Below are positions 50,765 through 58,499 of a DNA stretch of 64,000 nt, one piece after another. Location: contig NZ_JAJQMN010000005.1 in the NCBI RefSeq assembly GCF_028994775.1, positions 1 to 64,000 on the forward strand, written 5' to 3'. This DNA comes from Promicromonospora iranensis. Lineage in GTDB: Bacteria > Actinomycetota > Actinomycetes > Actinomycetales > Cellulomonadaceae. A model generated the notes under the pieces. That model did not search any database. It was not told where the DNA came from and saw nothing but the letters and a program-made list of their open reading frames with translations. The translations under genes and the position numbers were made by a program. How positions within the stretch are numbered: the first letter of the stretch is position 1; the number at the start of each line of letters is the position of its first letter.

Positions 50765-51122
50765 CTGGACGCAGAGCACGGGTGCGGAAGCGCCGATCAG
50801 TCAAGGAAGGGTCGAACGCGAGCACGCCCGCCCAGGTCTCTGGTCGGTCGGTATCTACGTCGTCAACCTCGACGGGATGCGGCTGCGTACCCTCGTGCCG
50901 GCGGTGACGGCTGATCGGTGATCGCCGGTACGCCTTCACCGGAACAGGACCGTTCGCCGGTTCCTGAGAGTTTCCCCCTCGCCGGCGTGCCCAGGCTGCA
51001 CGACGCGCCACGCGCCACGCGCGCCGTCGGCCCTCCGGTTTCGTTCATCCCGTGGACAACGCGCTGTCACCGCGTGGCGGCGCAGGTCGCGTACGGTCGC
51101 GACACCAACATCAGGAGGCGAC
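50765..51122. other. Gap with a possible C-terminal gene fragment
   Basis: One plus-strand frame ending at TGA 50919-50921 contains 'GLWSVGIYVVNLDGMRLRTL' and could be the end of a SnoaL-like or sigma-factor C-terminal domain, but it has no start. The rest shows no ribosome binding site, repeat or hairpin that I would support, except the promoter region of the next gene. Confidence 0.35.
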
Positions 51123-51764
51123 ATGGGTTCCGAACCAGGCACTGCGCGAGCGTTTGCTCACGAGCTCTCGCAAGGGATCGACCCGGATGCCCTCGGCCAC
51201 GATGCCCTCAGGGCCGACATGGCGCGGGCCGCCGAGGTGCCCGGTCCGCCGCTGCTCGGGGCGGGCTGCGTTCGAGCCGCTTACGAGGCGATCGCAGCGG
51301 CGGGAGAGCGCGCCGACGCACCGGATGACGCGACACTCGTCTCGCTCCGATCCGGCGCGAGGGCCGCGGCCGACGCGGCCCGGGTCGCCGACGAGATCGG
51401 GGCGGGGGCGGGCGGAGCGCTGCGCGCCGCTGCCCGGGCCTGGTACCCGTACGCCGTCGAGGGTGAGAGCAGGTCGTGGGAAGCCGGCCTGAAGGCATTC
51501 GCTGAGACGTGCGACAACAACGCCGGTGCGGACCAGGCGCTGGTCGTGCGGGCCGTCGAGGCGGCGGGCGCGGCGGCGGGACGCGACGACACCGGGACGG
51601 GGTGCGCGATACGCGCCTTCGCCGATGAGCTGAAGCGCAGGACCTCAGCCGGAGAGGACCTGCTGACGGCGTGGAGCGGCGCCGTCCGCCACACCGGCGA
51701 GGCGGCGCCCGACCCGGTATTCCACACCGTGGTCGACGCCGTGCGGGGCGTGCTGACCCGATAG
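51123..51764 (+). CDS. All-helical hypothetical protein (213 aa)
   Basis: Very Ala-rich and predicted helical throughout: 'ALGHDALRADMARAAEVPG', 'LGAGCVRAAYEAIAAAGERA', 'SGARAAADAARVADEIGAGA', 'AARAWYPYAVEGESRSWEAG', 'CDNNAGADQALVVRAVEAAG', 'VFHTVVDAVRGVLTR'. The pattern of glycine turns between helices faintly recalls DhaL/DAK2 bundles, but the ADP/Mg-binding Asp cluster is not evident, so I do not assign that function. GGAGG lies 6 nt before the ATG. No operon partner is apparent. Confidence 0.7.
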   Translation: MGSEPGTARAFAHELSQGIDPDALGHDALRADMARAAEVPGPPLLGAGCVRAAYEAIAAAGERADAPDDATLVSLRSGARAAADAARVADEIGAGAGGALRAAARAWYPYAVEGESRSWEAGLKAFAETCDNNAGADQALVVRAVEAAGAAAGRDDTGTGCAIRAFADELKRRTSAGEDLLTAWSGAVRHTGEAAPDPVFHTVVDAVRGVLTR

Positions 51765-51779
51765 GAGATGCGCCTGCCG

Positions 51780-52140
51780 CGCGTGATGTGCACCTAGCGG
51801 GCAGGGCGCGGTTACCCACTCCGGAGCGCAGCCGCACGATCGCCCACACGAGGGCGACCGGGGCCGACGGCCAGATCACGAGGGCAAGCACGGCCAGCAC
51901 CACATCCGTAGCCTCTGCCTTGCCCGCCGGGGCGGCAGGCGCCGGGGCGGGGGCCACCTCGGCCGTGATGGCCTCCACGTGGCTCCGCTCATCGAGCATG
52001 CGGCGGACCGACTCGTCGTCGCTCCGTACCGTGCGAGCAGCTCGGCGGCGTGCTCACGTGCCGCCGCCACGGTCCCGGCGCGTTCGCGCGGGTCGGCGGC
52101 GGCCAGGGCGCCGCGGGTCGAGATGGCACGATGCGCGCCC
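51780..52140 (-). pseudogene. Possible frameshifted membrane-protein gene
   Basis: On the minus strand one frame gives 'RGALAAADPRERAGTVAAAR' and 'EHAAELLARYG'. About there the sense shifts to another frame: 'DESVRRMLDERSHVEAITAE', 'AEATDVVLAVLALVIWPSAP' and 'VALVWAIVRLRSG', a helix followed by one membrane segment. Together they look like one short helical/membrane protein broken by a frameshift, with no stop after the membrane segment. The family is not recognised. The call is tentative. Confidence 0.35.
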
Positions 52141-52172
52141 GGGCAGGCGGAACCGTGGGCCCGTTCGCTTCT

Positions 52173-52190
52173 ACCGACCAAGAGGTCGGT
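52173..52190. promoter_or_regulatory. TetR operator upstream of CPBP copy 5
   Basis: ACCGACC-AAGA-GGTCGGT is a perfect dyad with 7-bp arms, followed directly by CATACT (52196-52201), a possible -10. A close variant lies at 53331-53348 before the TetR gene downstream, so the two are likely bound by the same protein. Confidence 0.65.
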
Positions 52191-52286
52191 TGTGCCATAC
52201 TGTTCGGACCGTGGGGTGCAGTGTGCGACACCACCAACGCGCTCCAACCATGCAGCTCTGCCGGGTCAGAGACGGAAGGCGAACCA

Positions 52287-53228
52287 ATGGCATCAGCGAC
52301 GACAAGAAGCCGGGCCTCAGAACTCGTTCCGCAAGGTGTGGAGTATCACCGGATGCTCGCGGGGGAGAAGCGGCGAATCGGTCGCGGCCTGCTCGCCATC
52401 GTCCTTCTCGTCGGAGGCATGTTCGGCGCGATCCAGGTGTTCTACCTCCTGGCCGTCTGGATCGACGGATCCATCCGCACCGAACCGCAGGCGCTCACTC
52501 CCCCCCTGACCCTTGCGTCGGGCCTGGTTGCCACCGCGCTGCTCATCCCGTGGAGCATGCTCATTCAGCGCTGGCTCTACGGTGTGCCGAGCCCATCGCT
52601 GCACTCGGTTGTTTCCCGATTTCGTTTCGATGTGTTCGGGCGCGCACTGCTGGCCATCTTGCCGCTCTTCTTGATCGCCCTCGCCATCACGGAGTACCTG
52701 GAACCGCGAGCGACTGCCGTGTGGTCGCACGGCGACATCATCGGGTTCTTTGTCGTGGTCGTGCTGTTGGTGCCCTTGCAGGCGGCAGGGGAGGAGTACG
52801 GCCTGCGCGGACTCGTCTTCCGCATCGCGGGGGGCTGGGTGCACGGGCGGCGAGCGTCGCTCGTCCTGGGAACCGTTGTATCCGGGGCGGTGTTCGCTGT
52901 GATCCATACAGCGGCGGACCCCTGGTGGAACGTGTTCTATGTCTTGTTCTCCGTCTCCACCGCTCTCATCACGTGGCGTACAGGCGGGATTGAGATCGCT
53001 ATCGTCATTCATGCTGTCTACAACGTCATGACGTTCGTATTCTGGTTCATTCTGCATGCGGACCTTGCCGATCGATTCGATCGTTCGGCTGGTGCCGTCA
53101 CACCCGCTCTGCTCGTCCCCAGTGCTCTTGCTTTCCTCGTTATCACGGTGGCGGTGTGGCTCCGCACCCGGCGTACCGGCCCCGCGAAGACACCCTCTGC
53201 CGACCCGAGGTTCGCCGAGGGTTCGTGA
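52287..53228 (+). CDS. CPBP intramembrane metalloprotease, copy 5
   Basis: A 313-residue close paralog of copies 1 and 3, with 'GEKRRIGRGLLAIVLLVGGM', 'IPWSMLIQRWLYGVPSPSLH' and 'FRFDVFGRA'. Active-site motifs are 'AGEEYGLRGLVFR', 'VFAVIHTAA' and 'IHAVYNVMT'. GGAAGG is 7 nt before ATG 52287. The promoter carries a perfect dyad that is also found, slightly altered, at the TetR gene 140 nt downstream, so this copy appears to be TetR-controlled. Part of the gene (52850-53100) is less GC-rich than the average. Confidence 0.9.
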   Translation: MASATTRSRASELVPQGVEYHRMLAGEKRRIGRGLLAIVLLVGGMFGAIQVFYLLAVWIDGSIRTEPQALTPPLTLASGLVATALLIPWSMLIQRWLYGVPSPSLHSVVSRFRFDVFGRALLAILPLFLIALAITEYLEPRATAVWSHGDIIGFFVVVVLLVPLQAAGEEYGLRGLVFRIAGGWVHGRRASLVLGTVVSGAVFAVIHTAADPWWNVFYVLFSVSTALITWRTGGIEIAIVIHAVYNVMTFVFWFILHADLADRFDRSAGAVTPALLVPSALAFLVITVAVWLRTRRTGPAKTPSADPRFAEGS

Positions 53229-53330
53229 GTGCCACCCGGTGGGCCCCGTTGCGCCATGCACCGGCCGCGTCCTGACCTGAGGTGCCGTTGGTGCGGAGCA
53301 AAGAAAGGGATAGCGCGACCGCGCTGTAGT

Positions 53331-53348
53331 ATCGACCAGATGGTCAGT
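53331..53348. promoter_or_regulatory. TetR operator at the regulator gene
   Basis: ATCGACC-AGAT-GGTCAGT matches the site at 52173-52190 at most arm positions. It overlaps TAGTAT (a -10-like hexamer) and a second GGTCGAT follows at 53351-53357, giving a wider dyad with ATCGACC. Expected role: autorepression. Confidence 0.62.
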
Positions 53349-53366
53349 TCGGTCGATGAGAGATAG

Positions 53367-53957
53367 GTGGGTTCCGTGGCGGAGGGTCGGCAGACGCGCA
53401 ATACGGAACGAACACGCCGCGCGGTCCTGGACGCTGCAACCCGGCTGATTCTCGAAAAGGGCACGGCTGTCACTCTGGCCGAGGTCGCCTCGGTCGCCGG
53501 AGTTTCCAAGAGCGGTCTTATCCACCACTTCGGCAGTCGTGATCAATTGGTGATCGCCGTCGTCGAGGACATGTTCGAACAGTTCCGAGCGGCGGTATAC
53601 GCCAGTCTCGACCTGTCGGAGAACTACCCCGGAAAGATGCTCCGTGCTTACGTCCGCGCGCTCTTCGCGGGAAGTGCGGAGGCCGTGGCCGCGCGCGACT
53701 TCACGTCAGTGTCGAGCTGGAACGGCCTGCGTGCAATTCCCGCGGTTGCCGCGGTCATCGAGGAGCACAACGCATGGTGGGGCGAGCAGTTCGCCATGGA
53801 CGGGCTCAGTGCCGAGCTGATCCAGATCGTTCGCCGGGCCGCTGAGGGTGTCGCAGCTGCGGCTCTGCAAGGGGACGAGGACGAAGCAAGTATCGCGACC
53901 GCTCGTCGCCTCCTGCTCGCCCTCGCCACGAACGGCAACTTCAGCGCGCCGCTCTGA
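53367..53957 (+). CDS. TetR-family regulator of the CPBP copy 5 gene
   Basis: A 196-residue TetR protein: 'TRRAVLDAATRLILEKGTAV', 'TLAEVASVAGVSKSGLIHHF', 'GSRDQLVIAVVEDMFEQF', with a C-terminal helical domain of the TetR_C_37-like type ('NAWWGEQFAMDGLSAELIQI'). It lies directly downstream of the CPBP gene in the same direction with its own promoter, and the shared dyads suggest it controls both. GTG 53367 and GTG 53376 are both possible. Confidence 0.9.
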   Translation: MGSVAEGRQTRNTERTRRAVLDAATRLILEKGTAVTLAEVASVAGVSKSGLIHHFGSRDQLVIAVVEDMFEQFRAAVYASLDLSENYPGKMLRAYVRALFAGSAEAVAARDFTSVSSWNGLRAIPAVAAVIEEHNAWWGEQFAMDGLSAELIQIVRRAAEGVAAAALQGDEDEASIATARRLLLALATNGNFSAPL

Positions 53958-54046
53958 CCCTTCCGGCGACCTTCTCTGCGCAGCGTCGTGCCGCTTCACG
54001 GTGATGCGGCCAGGTTGGCGAGCTCGCTGCGAGCGGGACGACTCCT

Positions 54047-54988
54047 TCAGTCTCCGTGCGCGACCGAGCGGCGTGCCTGGGCCCGGAACTTCGCGGGTGA
54101 CGAGCCGACCACTCTACGGAATGCGGTGCTGAATGCGCTCTCGGACTGGTAGCCCGTGGCTCGTGCGAGCTCGGAGATCGACAGGGTGTCGCGGGCGAGG
54201 GCGTCGCGGGCAAGGTTCATGCGCCACTGGATCAGGTACTCCAGGGGCGGGACGCCGACGTGGGTCTTAAAGGCCTGGGCGAATGCGGAACGCGACATGT
54301 GGCTGATCTCGGCGAGCTCCTGGAGGCTCCAGGAGTGGGCCATGTCCGAGTGCACGGCGCGCAGGGCGGCGCCGATGCCGTCGTCGTTCAGGGCGCCGAG
54401 CCAGCCGCAGGGCCAGTCCGTCTGGCCGGCGTGCGCACGCAGCATGTGCACGAGCAGGACCTGCGCGAGGTGGTTCTGCACCAGAGGGCCGCCTGCGGCG
54501 GTGGCCTCGACCTCGGTGGCCAGCAACGTGATCAGCTGCCCCAGCGCGTTGCCACGTGGGTCGGCCGCACGGACGATTACGAGCGGCGGCAGGAGATCTG
54601 TCAGGAGGGACGCGTTGCTGTCGTCGAACGCGATGTGCCCGACGCAGAGATAGAGATCCTCCGTCGAGTCCGGGCCGATCCGCACGAGCCCATTCCTGGC
54701 CTCCGCCCACACCGGCTTCGCGGGTCGCGGGATCGCGTCGAGCGTGCTGGCCAGCGCGTAGGGAGGCGGGTTGCCCAGCATGAAGGTGTCGCCCTCGTGC
54801 AGGAGCATTGGCTCGTGCCCGTCCAGGGTCAACCAGCACGTGCCGCGCACGAGGCCGCCGATCCGCACGTGCAGGAACGTGTCGAAGCGCAGTGCCCACT
54901 CGCCCACGGCCCGGAGGCTGGGCTCGATCACCGTGCGGGGCCGGAGCAGGCCGATCGCGTCAGCCACTGGATCGTTGAAACCGAGCAA
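54047..54988 (-). CDS. AraC-family regulator with cupin sensor (cupin_6 type)
   Basis: Residues 1-190 are an AraC_binding_2/cupin-like domain ('GFNDPVADAIGLLRPRTVIE', 'FHxxxxG-type GGLVRGTCWLTLDG', 'HEGDTFMLGNPPPYAL'). The HTH pair is 'WSLQELAEISHMSRSAFAQA', 'FKTHVGVPPLEYLIQWRMNL', 'ELARATGYQSESAFSTAFRR'. It is divergent from the SDR at 55107; an imperfect inverted repeat at 55003-55042 lies between. Members usually sense small metabolites or oxidised aldehydes. Confidence 0.92.
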   Translation of the reverse strand: MLGFNDPVADAIGLLRPRTVIEPSLRAVGEWALRFDTFLHVRIGGLVRGTCWLTLDGHEPMLLHEGDTFMLGNPPPYALASTLDAIPRPAKPVWAEARNGLVRIGPDSTEDLYLCVGHIAFDDSNASLLTDLLPPLVIVRAADPRGNALGQLITLLATEVEATAAGGPLVQNHLAQVLLVHMLRAHAGQTDWPCGWLGALNDDGIGAALRAVHSDMAHSWSLQELAEISHMSRSAFAQAFKTHVGVPPLEYLIQWRMNLARDALARDTLSISELARATGYQSESAFSTAFRRVVGSSPAKFRAQARRSVAHGD

Positions 54989-55002
54989 CGCTCAACTCCT
55001 GG

Positions 55003-55042
55003 ACTATCGATAAGGAAACCTGGACTACCCGTTATGGATAGT
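55003..55042. promoter_or_regulatory. Inverted repeat between divergent AraC and SDR genes
   Basis: ACTATCGATAA (55003-55013) faces TTATGGATAGT (55032-55042), an 11-bp inverted pair with one mismatch and an 18-bp centre. It occupies most of the AraC-SDR promoter region and is AT-richer than its surroundings. Confidence 0.6.
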
Positions 55043-55106
55043 ACCTCGGCGGTCCCGCAGGATCGGAGCCTGACGATCCACGACGGAAGGTACGGGAGAG
55101 ATCCAC

Positions 55107-55859
55107 ATGGGACAGCTTGAGGGCAAGACAGCGGTCGTGACCGGCGGCAGCAGCGGCATCGGCCTGGCGACCGCCATGCGGCTGGCGGACGAGGGCGCGT
55201 ACGTGTTCGTCACGGGACGGCGCGCGGCCGAGCTGGACGCCGCCGTCACGACCATCGGGTCCGACCGGTCGACAGGCGTGGTCGGCGACATCGCGAAGCT
55301 GGGTGACCTGGACCGGCTCTACACGGCGGTCCGGACACGGGGGAGCGGGCTGGACGTGCTCGTGGCGAACGCGGCGGTCGGCTCGTTCGTGACGTTGGAG
55401 CAGACCACCGAAGAGCACTTCGACCAGACCTTCGGGATCAACGTGCGGGGCACGCTGTTCACGGTGCAAAAGGCGCTCCCCCTGCTCAACGACGGAGCTT
55501 CGGTGGTCCTGACGGGCTCCACGGCGGCCGACCGGGGCATGGAGGCGTTCGGTGCCTACTCGGCGTCGAAGGCCGCGGTCCGATCGTTCGCGCGGACCTG
55601 GTCCAACGAGCTCAAGGGGCGCGGCATCCGGTTCAACGTCGTCTCGCCGGCATGGATCGAGACGCCCGGAGGTACTGCCGCTTTCGGCGACGAGGAGACC
55701 GCCCAGGCGATCAAGGAGCAGGTCGCCTCGACCGTGCCCAAGGGCCGGATGGGGCAGCCCGAGGAGGCCGCCGCGGTCATAGCGTTCCTCGCCTCGGAAC
55801 AGAGCAGCTACGTCGTCGGCAACAATCTCTACGTGGACGGCGGCACCAACCAGGTCTGA
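55107..55859 (+). CDS. Classical SDR-family oxidoreductase
   Basis: A 250-residue SDR. It has 'VVTGGSSGIGLATAMRLADE' (TGxxxGIG), an 'FVTGRR' with Arg suited to NADPH, 'VLVANAAVG' (NAAG variant), Ser in 'VLTGSTAADRG', and Tyr/Lys in 'FGAYSASKAAVRSF'. The C-terminus is 'NNLYVDGGTNQV'. It closely resembles the SDR at 59631-60365, including 'NVRGTLFTVQKALPL', so the two may be paralogs. The AraC regulator is divergent and probably controls it. Confidence 0.93.
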   Translation: MGQLEGKTAVVTGGSSGIGLATAMRLADEGAYVFVTGRRAAELDAAVTTIGSDRSTGVVGDIAKLGDLDRLYTAVRTRGSGLDVLVANAAVGSFVTLEQTTEEHFDQTFGINVRGTLFTVQKALPLLNDGASVVLTGSTAADRGMEAFGAYSASKAAVRSFARTWSNELKGRGIRFNVVSPAWIETPGGTAAFGDEETAQAIKEQVASTVPKGRMGQPEEAAAVIAFLASEQSSYVVGNNLYVDGGTNQV

Positions 55860-55869
55860 GCGAGGGGCA

Positions 55870-55908
55870 GGGGGCCGGTCGCGGAGGAGCGCAGCCGCTC
55901 CGGCCCCC
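55870..55908 (+). terminator. Terminator hairpin after SDR gene
   Basis: GGGGGCCGG (55870-55878) and CCGGCCCCC (55900-55908) form a perfect 9-bp outer stem with GC-rich internal pairing, 11 nt after the SDR stop. A second, smaller stem of GGCGCGC and GCGCGCC follows at about 55920-55940. Confidence 0.7.
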
Positions 55909-56072
55909 CGCTTCAGCGGGGCGCGCCGTTGGTGCGCGCCGGGCGAAGGGCATCTGCCAGACGGGTCTCGCCGGGGCCTTTCAGCCAGTGGTCGGCTGTT
56001 CCCGCCGGCAGCCGTGGCCCTTAAGGGCCCGTACAGCCAGCTTGTTGGGGCATGTGGGTGCCGACAGACGGC

Positions 56073-56561
56073 TCAGTTGTCCGCAAGCGTGTCGGTGTAG
56101 AGCTCGATGGTGCAGCCGGATCGTACCTGCCCGCTTTGGTAGCCCTTGAACACGAAGGGCTCGTGGCCCGGTTCGCGCACGGCGATGACACAGTTTCCAG
56201 GGGTCGATACTGCGAGCACGAGGGCATCGCCATCGCGAATGGCTTCGACGTCGTCCTCGTGGAGCAACCGCAGCTCTTCTTGGACGGTGCGTTGTGCGTC
56301 GTCGGGGTCGATGCCGGGGCGCAGGTCGGCGACCGTTTCGAGAACGTCTTTCTCGTCATGGAACGGTTCTGTCAGGACGGCCAGTTCGTCGATGGAGTCG
56401 ACCGTGTCGCAGTTGATCTCCTGCATGTGGGAGATCCCGTCGAGGGCGTGGACTCGCATGCCCCAGCATGAGACGTGGTTCGCTGCGGTCCAGGTGTCGT
56501 TGAGGCCGCCTCGCACCTCGCCAGAGCCTTCGTCGAGCTGGACCGTGACACGGAGGTTCAC
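56073..56561 (-). CDS. Hypothetical acidic protein
   Basis: About 162 residues, not recognised. It starts 'VNLRVTVQLDEGSGEVRGGL', continues 'VHALDGISHMQEINCDTVDS', 'EPFHDEKDVLETVADLRPGI', 'DAQRTVQEELRLLHEDDVEA', 'GNCVIAVREPGHEPFVFKGY' and ends 'CTIELYTDTLADN'. The mix of strands and an acidic central helix looks like a real folded protein; GC content is lower than in its neighbours. GTG 56561 is a guess, since no good ribosome binding site is visible and the frame extends to 56735. It follows the WYL remnant. Confidence 0.55.
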   Translation of the reverse strand: MNLRVTVQLDEGSGEVRGGLNDTWTAANHVSCWGMRVHALDGISHMQEINCDTVDSIDELAVLTEPFHDEKDVLETVADLRPGIDPDDAQRTVQEELRLLHEDDVEAIRDGDALVLAVSTPGNCVIAVREPGHEPFVFKGYQSGQVRSGCTIELYTDTLADN

Positions 56562-57136
56562 GCGCCCGCCGCGGAGGCTGAGTATGTCCTCACGGCGCCT
56601 CGGGGCCTGGCCGGCACGCATCGGTTCGAGGTCGTGGGGGTGGGCGATGCCCGGACGCTGCTGCGACATGTCTGCACCGTGAAGTTGACCGGATCCATGG
56701 TCCTGGTCTGGCCGTTGGCGTTGGCCGCTCTCCATGCCTCGCGGCGCAGATCCTGCCGGACGTGGGCCAGCTCAACACCGGGGCGGCGGCGGGCCTCGGC
56801 CTCCGCGATGCTGACCGCCGACAACCGGTCGGTCCGGAAGAGCCGGGGCTTTCCGCTGTGATCGGCGACCAGGTACCAGGTACCGGCCTTGGCGACCAGC
56901 CCGTACGGGTCACCGTGTAGAAGCGGAGCGATGCCTGACCGCTGTGGCGATAACGGACGCGCGGCCGGCGATCACTGAGCACCGCGGCGTACAAGGATTT
57001 CAGGTCGGTCTCATCGCCGGATGCCGTCGGCTCTGCCCCGCTGGGCGTACACCGCGACACCAGCGGCAGACAGCGCTTCGACGTCGCGGTAGATGGTGCG
57101 CTGAGCCGGGAGCCGCAGACGATGGAGCTGGTTCAT
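56558..57136 (-). pseudogene. WYL-domain (DeoR/YafY-type) regulator, truncated and frameshifted
   Basis: ATG 57136 starts 'QLHRLRLPAQRTIYRDVEAL' then 'SAAGVAVYAQRGRADGIRR' and stops. This is the end of the HTH_11 domain with its 'TIYRDVEAL', lacking the first helices. In another frame from about 56925 comes 'YGLVAKAGTWYLVADHSGKP' then 'RLFRTDRLSAVSIAEAEARR', the unmistakable WYL domain. Its intervening linker is in a third frame ('LYAAVLSDRRPRVRYRHSG'). The N-terminus is missing and at least two shifts break it. Its ATG overlaps the stop of the DinB-like gene. Confidence 0.75.
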
Positions 57137-57540
57137 CCCACCCAGGCCATCCAGCTCGGCCCGGCGTCGCGCTCCAGGGCGCGCAGATAGACGCTGAGCC
57201 TGCCGTAGAAGATGTAGACGGCCTCACGGTAGATCTTGTGCTGGACGAAGGGCGAGGCGATGAAACCCTCGCCTCGGTTGATCCGATCGACCTGCAGCTC
57301 GTCGACCGTGAACGCATCCAGGGCGGCCTTCATCGCGGCATCCTGCATATCGAACCACACACGGAGGTTGGCGACTGTCACGGGTGACGGCGGTGGTAGC
57401 TGCCGGTGCGCCCAGTCGAGCTCGAGCGTCTCGAACGAGTGGGTGTACACGCCCTGGATGTCTCCCAGGTCGATGAGCAGCTGGCCGAGCGTGGCATTCG
57501 CACCCGGCAGCTTGTAGGTGAGGTCGTCGTCGGAGACCAC
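57133..57540 (-). CDS. DinB-like (DUF1572-type) protein
   Basis: About 135 residues of a four-helix DinB/YfiT-like fold. It has 'LTYKLPGANATLGQLLIDLG', 'DIQGVYTHSFETLELDWAHR' (the metal-type His positions), 'VTVANLRVWFDMQDAAMKAA' and 'FVQHKIYREAVYIFYGRLSV'. The matching family begins about 20 residues earlier; upstream sequence 'HIQLERPVADV' is in frame but has no start codon, so the gene may be 5'-truncated. GTG 57540 is assumed. The end 'SWMAWVG' runs into the WYL remnant with an ATGA overlap. Confidence 0.65.
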   Translation of the reverse strand: MVSDDDLTYKLPGANATLGQLLIDLGDIQGVYTHSFETLELDWAHRQLPPPSPVTVANLRVWFDMQDAAMKAALDAFTVDELQVDRINRGEGFIASPFVQHKIYREAVYIFYGRLSVYLRALERDAGPSWMAWVG

Positions 57541-57648
57541 ATCAGCGACAGGTCGCTCAAGCTGGATGTGGCGGTCGCTGGAGCACCTCGGACGCCTGCG
57601 CTTCTCGGGACGATCCCGCTGGGTGACGGGCCGGGCAAAGGAGCGGAC

Positions 57649-58131
57649 GTGCACGATACTGAATCGGACGAGCGTGATGCGAGCGCTGGTAGCGCGGTGG
57701 TTTGTCCGAGGTGTGGTCATGAACTGAGCATGTACGAGGAACCGGCGATGACGCGCGGCGAGGCCGTGGCTTCCAAACTCGCCCGTGCATTCGGCACCTG
57801 GCACTTCCTGCTCGTCCTGCTCGTCCTGGTGCTGGGCGCTCTCGGAGCGTCGGTGCTGTGGAGCGTGCAGGTGCCCGCGATGGGAAACCTGCTCACATAT
57901 CTCTGGTTCGCACTCGGGATGCTTGTCACCATACAGACACCGCTGATCTTGATCACACAGCACAGGAACGAGTCGCGTGATCGTGCCCGCGACCAAGAAG
58001 CATTCCTCGTGGCGCTCCACACAGAGGCCGACATCCACGTGATCCGCGATCTGCTCGAACGGCGCACGGAGATCGAGGACGGCAACCATCGAGTTCCGAA
58101 CACCGGCTTGCCCCGAGACGACGGTGATTAG
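57649..58131 (+). CDS. DUF1003 membrane protein with N-terminal CxxC motif
   Basis: A 160-residue protein. A short leader holds 'VVCPRCGHELSMYEE', a single zinc-knuckle-like CxxC. The DUF1003 core has 'RAFGTWHFLLVLLVLVLGAL', a second membrane segment 'LLTYLWFALGMLVTIQTPLI', and the family's 'LITQHRNESRDRARDQEAFL' before a polar C-terminal helix. Function unknown. GTG 57649 has AAAGGAG 5 nt upstream. It is divergent from, and close to, the DinB-like gene. Confidence 0.85.
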   Translation: MHDTESDERDASAGSAVVCPRCGHELSMYEEPAMTRGEAVASKLARAFGTWHFLLVLLVLVLGALGASVLWSVQVPAMGNLLTYLWFALGMLVTIQTPLILITQHRNESRDRARDQEAFLVALHTEADIHVIRDLLERRTEIEDGNHRVPNTGLPRDDGD

Positions 58132-58499
58132 CATCGCCCTGCCGTTCCTCGTACGGCGAGGCACCATGGTCGTCGCAACCAGCAACCTCGCGACGCCAAC
58201 ATCATCACGACCCGCCGCGGTCGAACTGGGTCCCCATTGGCGGGGGCGGTAACGCCGCCCTGATTCCCTCATGGTTCCCGCACGGCGCGCTCCACGTGCT
58301 CCAGCGGGTAGCCGGCTGACGCCCGCGGCGCGAGTACGGTGAGCGAGCTTGACCTTCAAAACCTGCGCATCACGTCGTCGATCAGCGCGCTGTGGCTGAC
58401 AAGCCGCAATGTTGCATTGGGCCAGGGTTGCATGAGGCCAGGATCGAACACGGCATGCGGGTACTGGGGGTCGGGTCCGGCTGTCGTCAGTCGAACTAC
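58132..58499. other. Gap without a supported gene
   Basis: Both strands were read. The only open frames are short, low-likelihood and lack ribosome binding sites (for example plus 58339-58548). No clear repeat or strong hairpin is visible. It is simply the space between a plus-strand DUF1003 gene and the convergent LysR gene. Confidence 0.4.

Noticed and set aside
51123-51764. Dihydroxyacetone kinase DhaL-like annotation for the helical protein
   Set aside because: Helical pattern is suggestive but the Asp cluster that binds Mg-ADP is not visible, so it was left as hypothetical.
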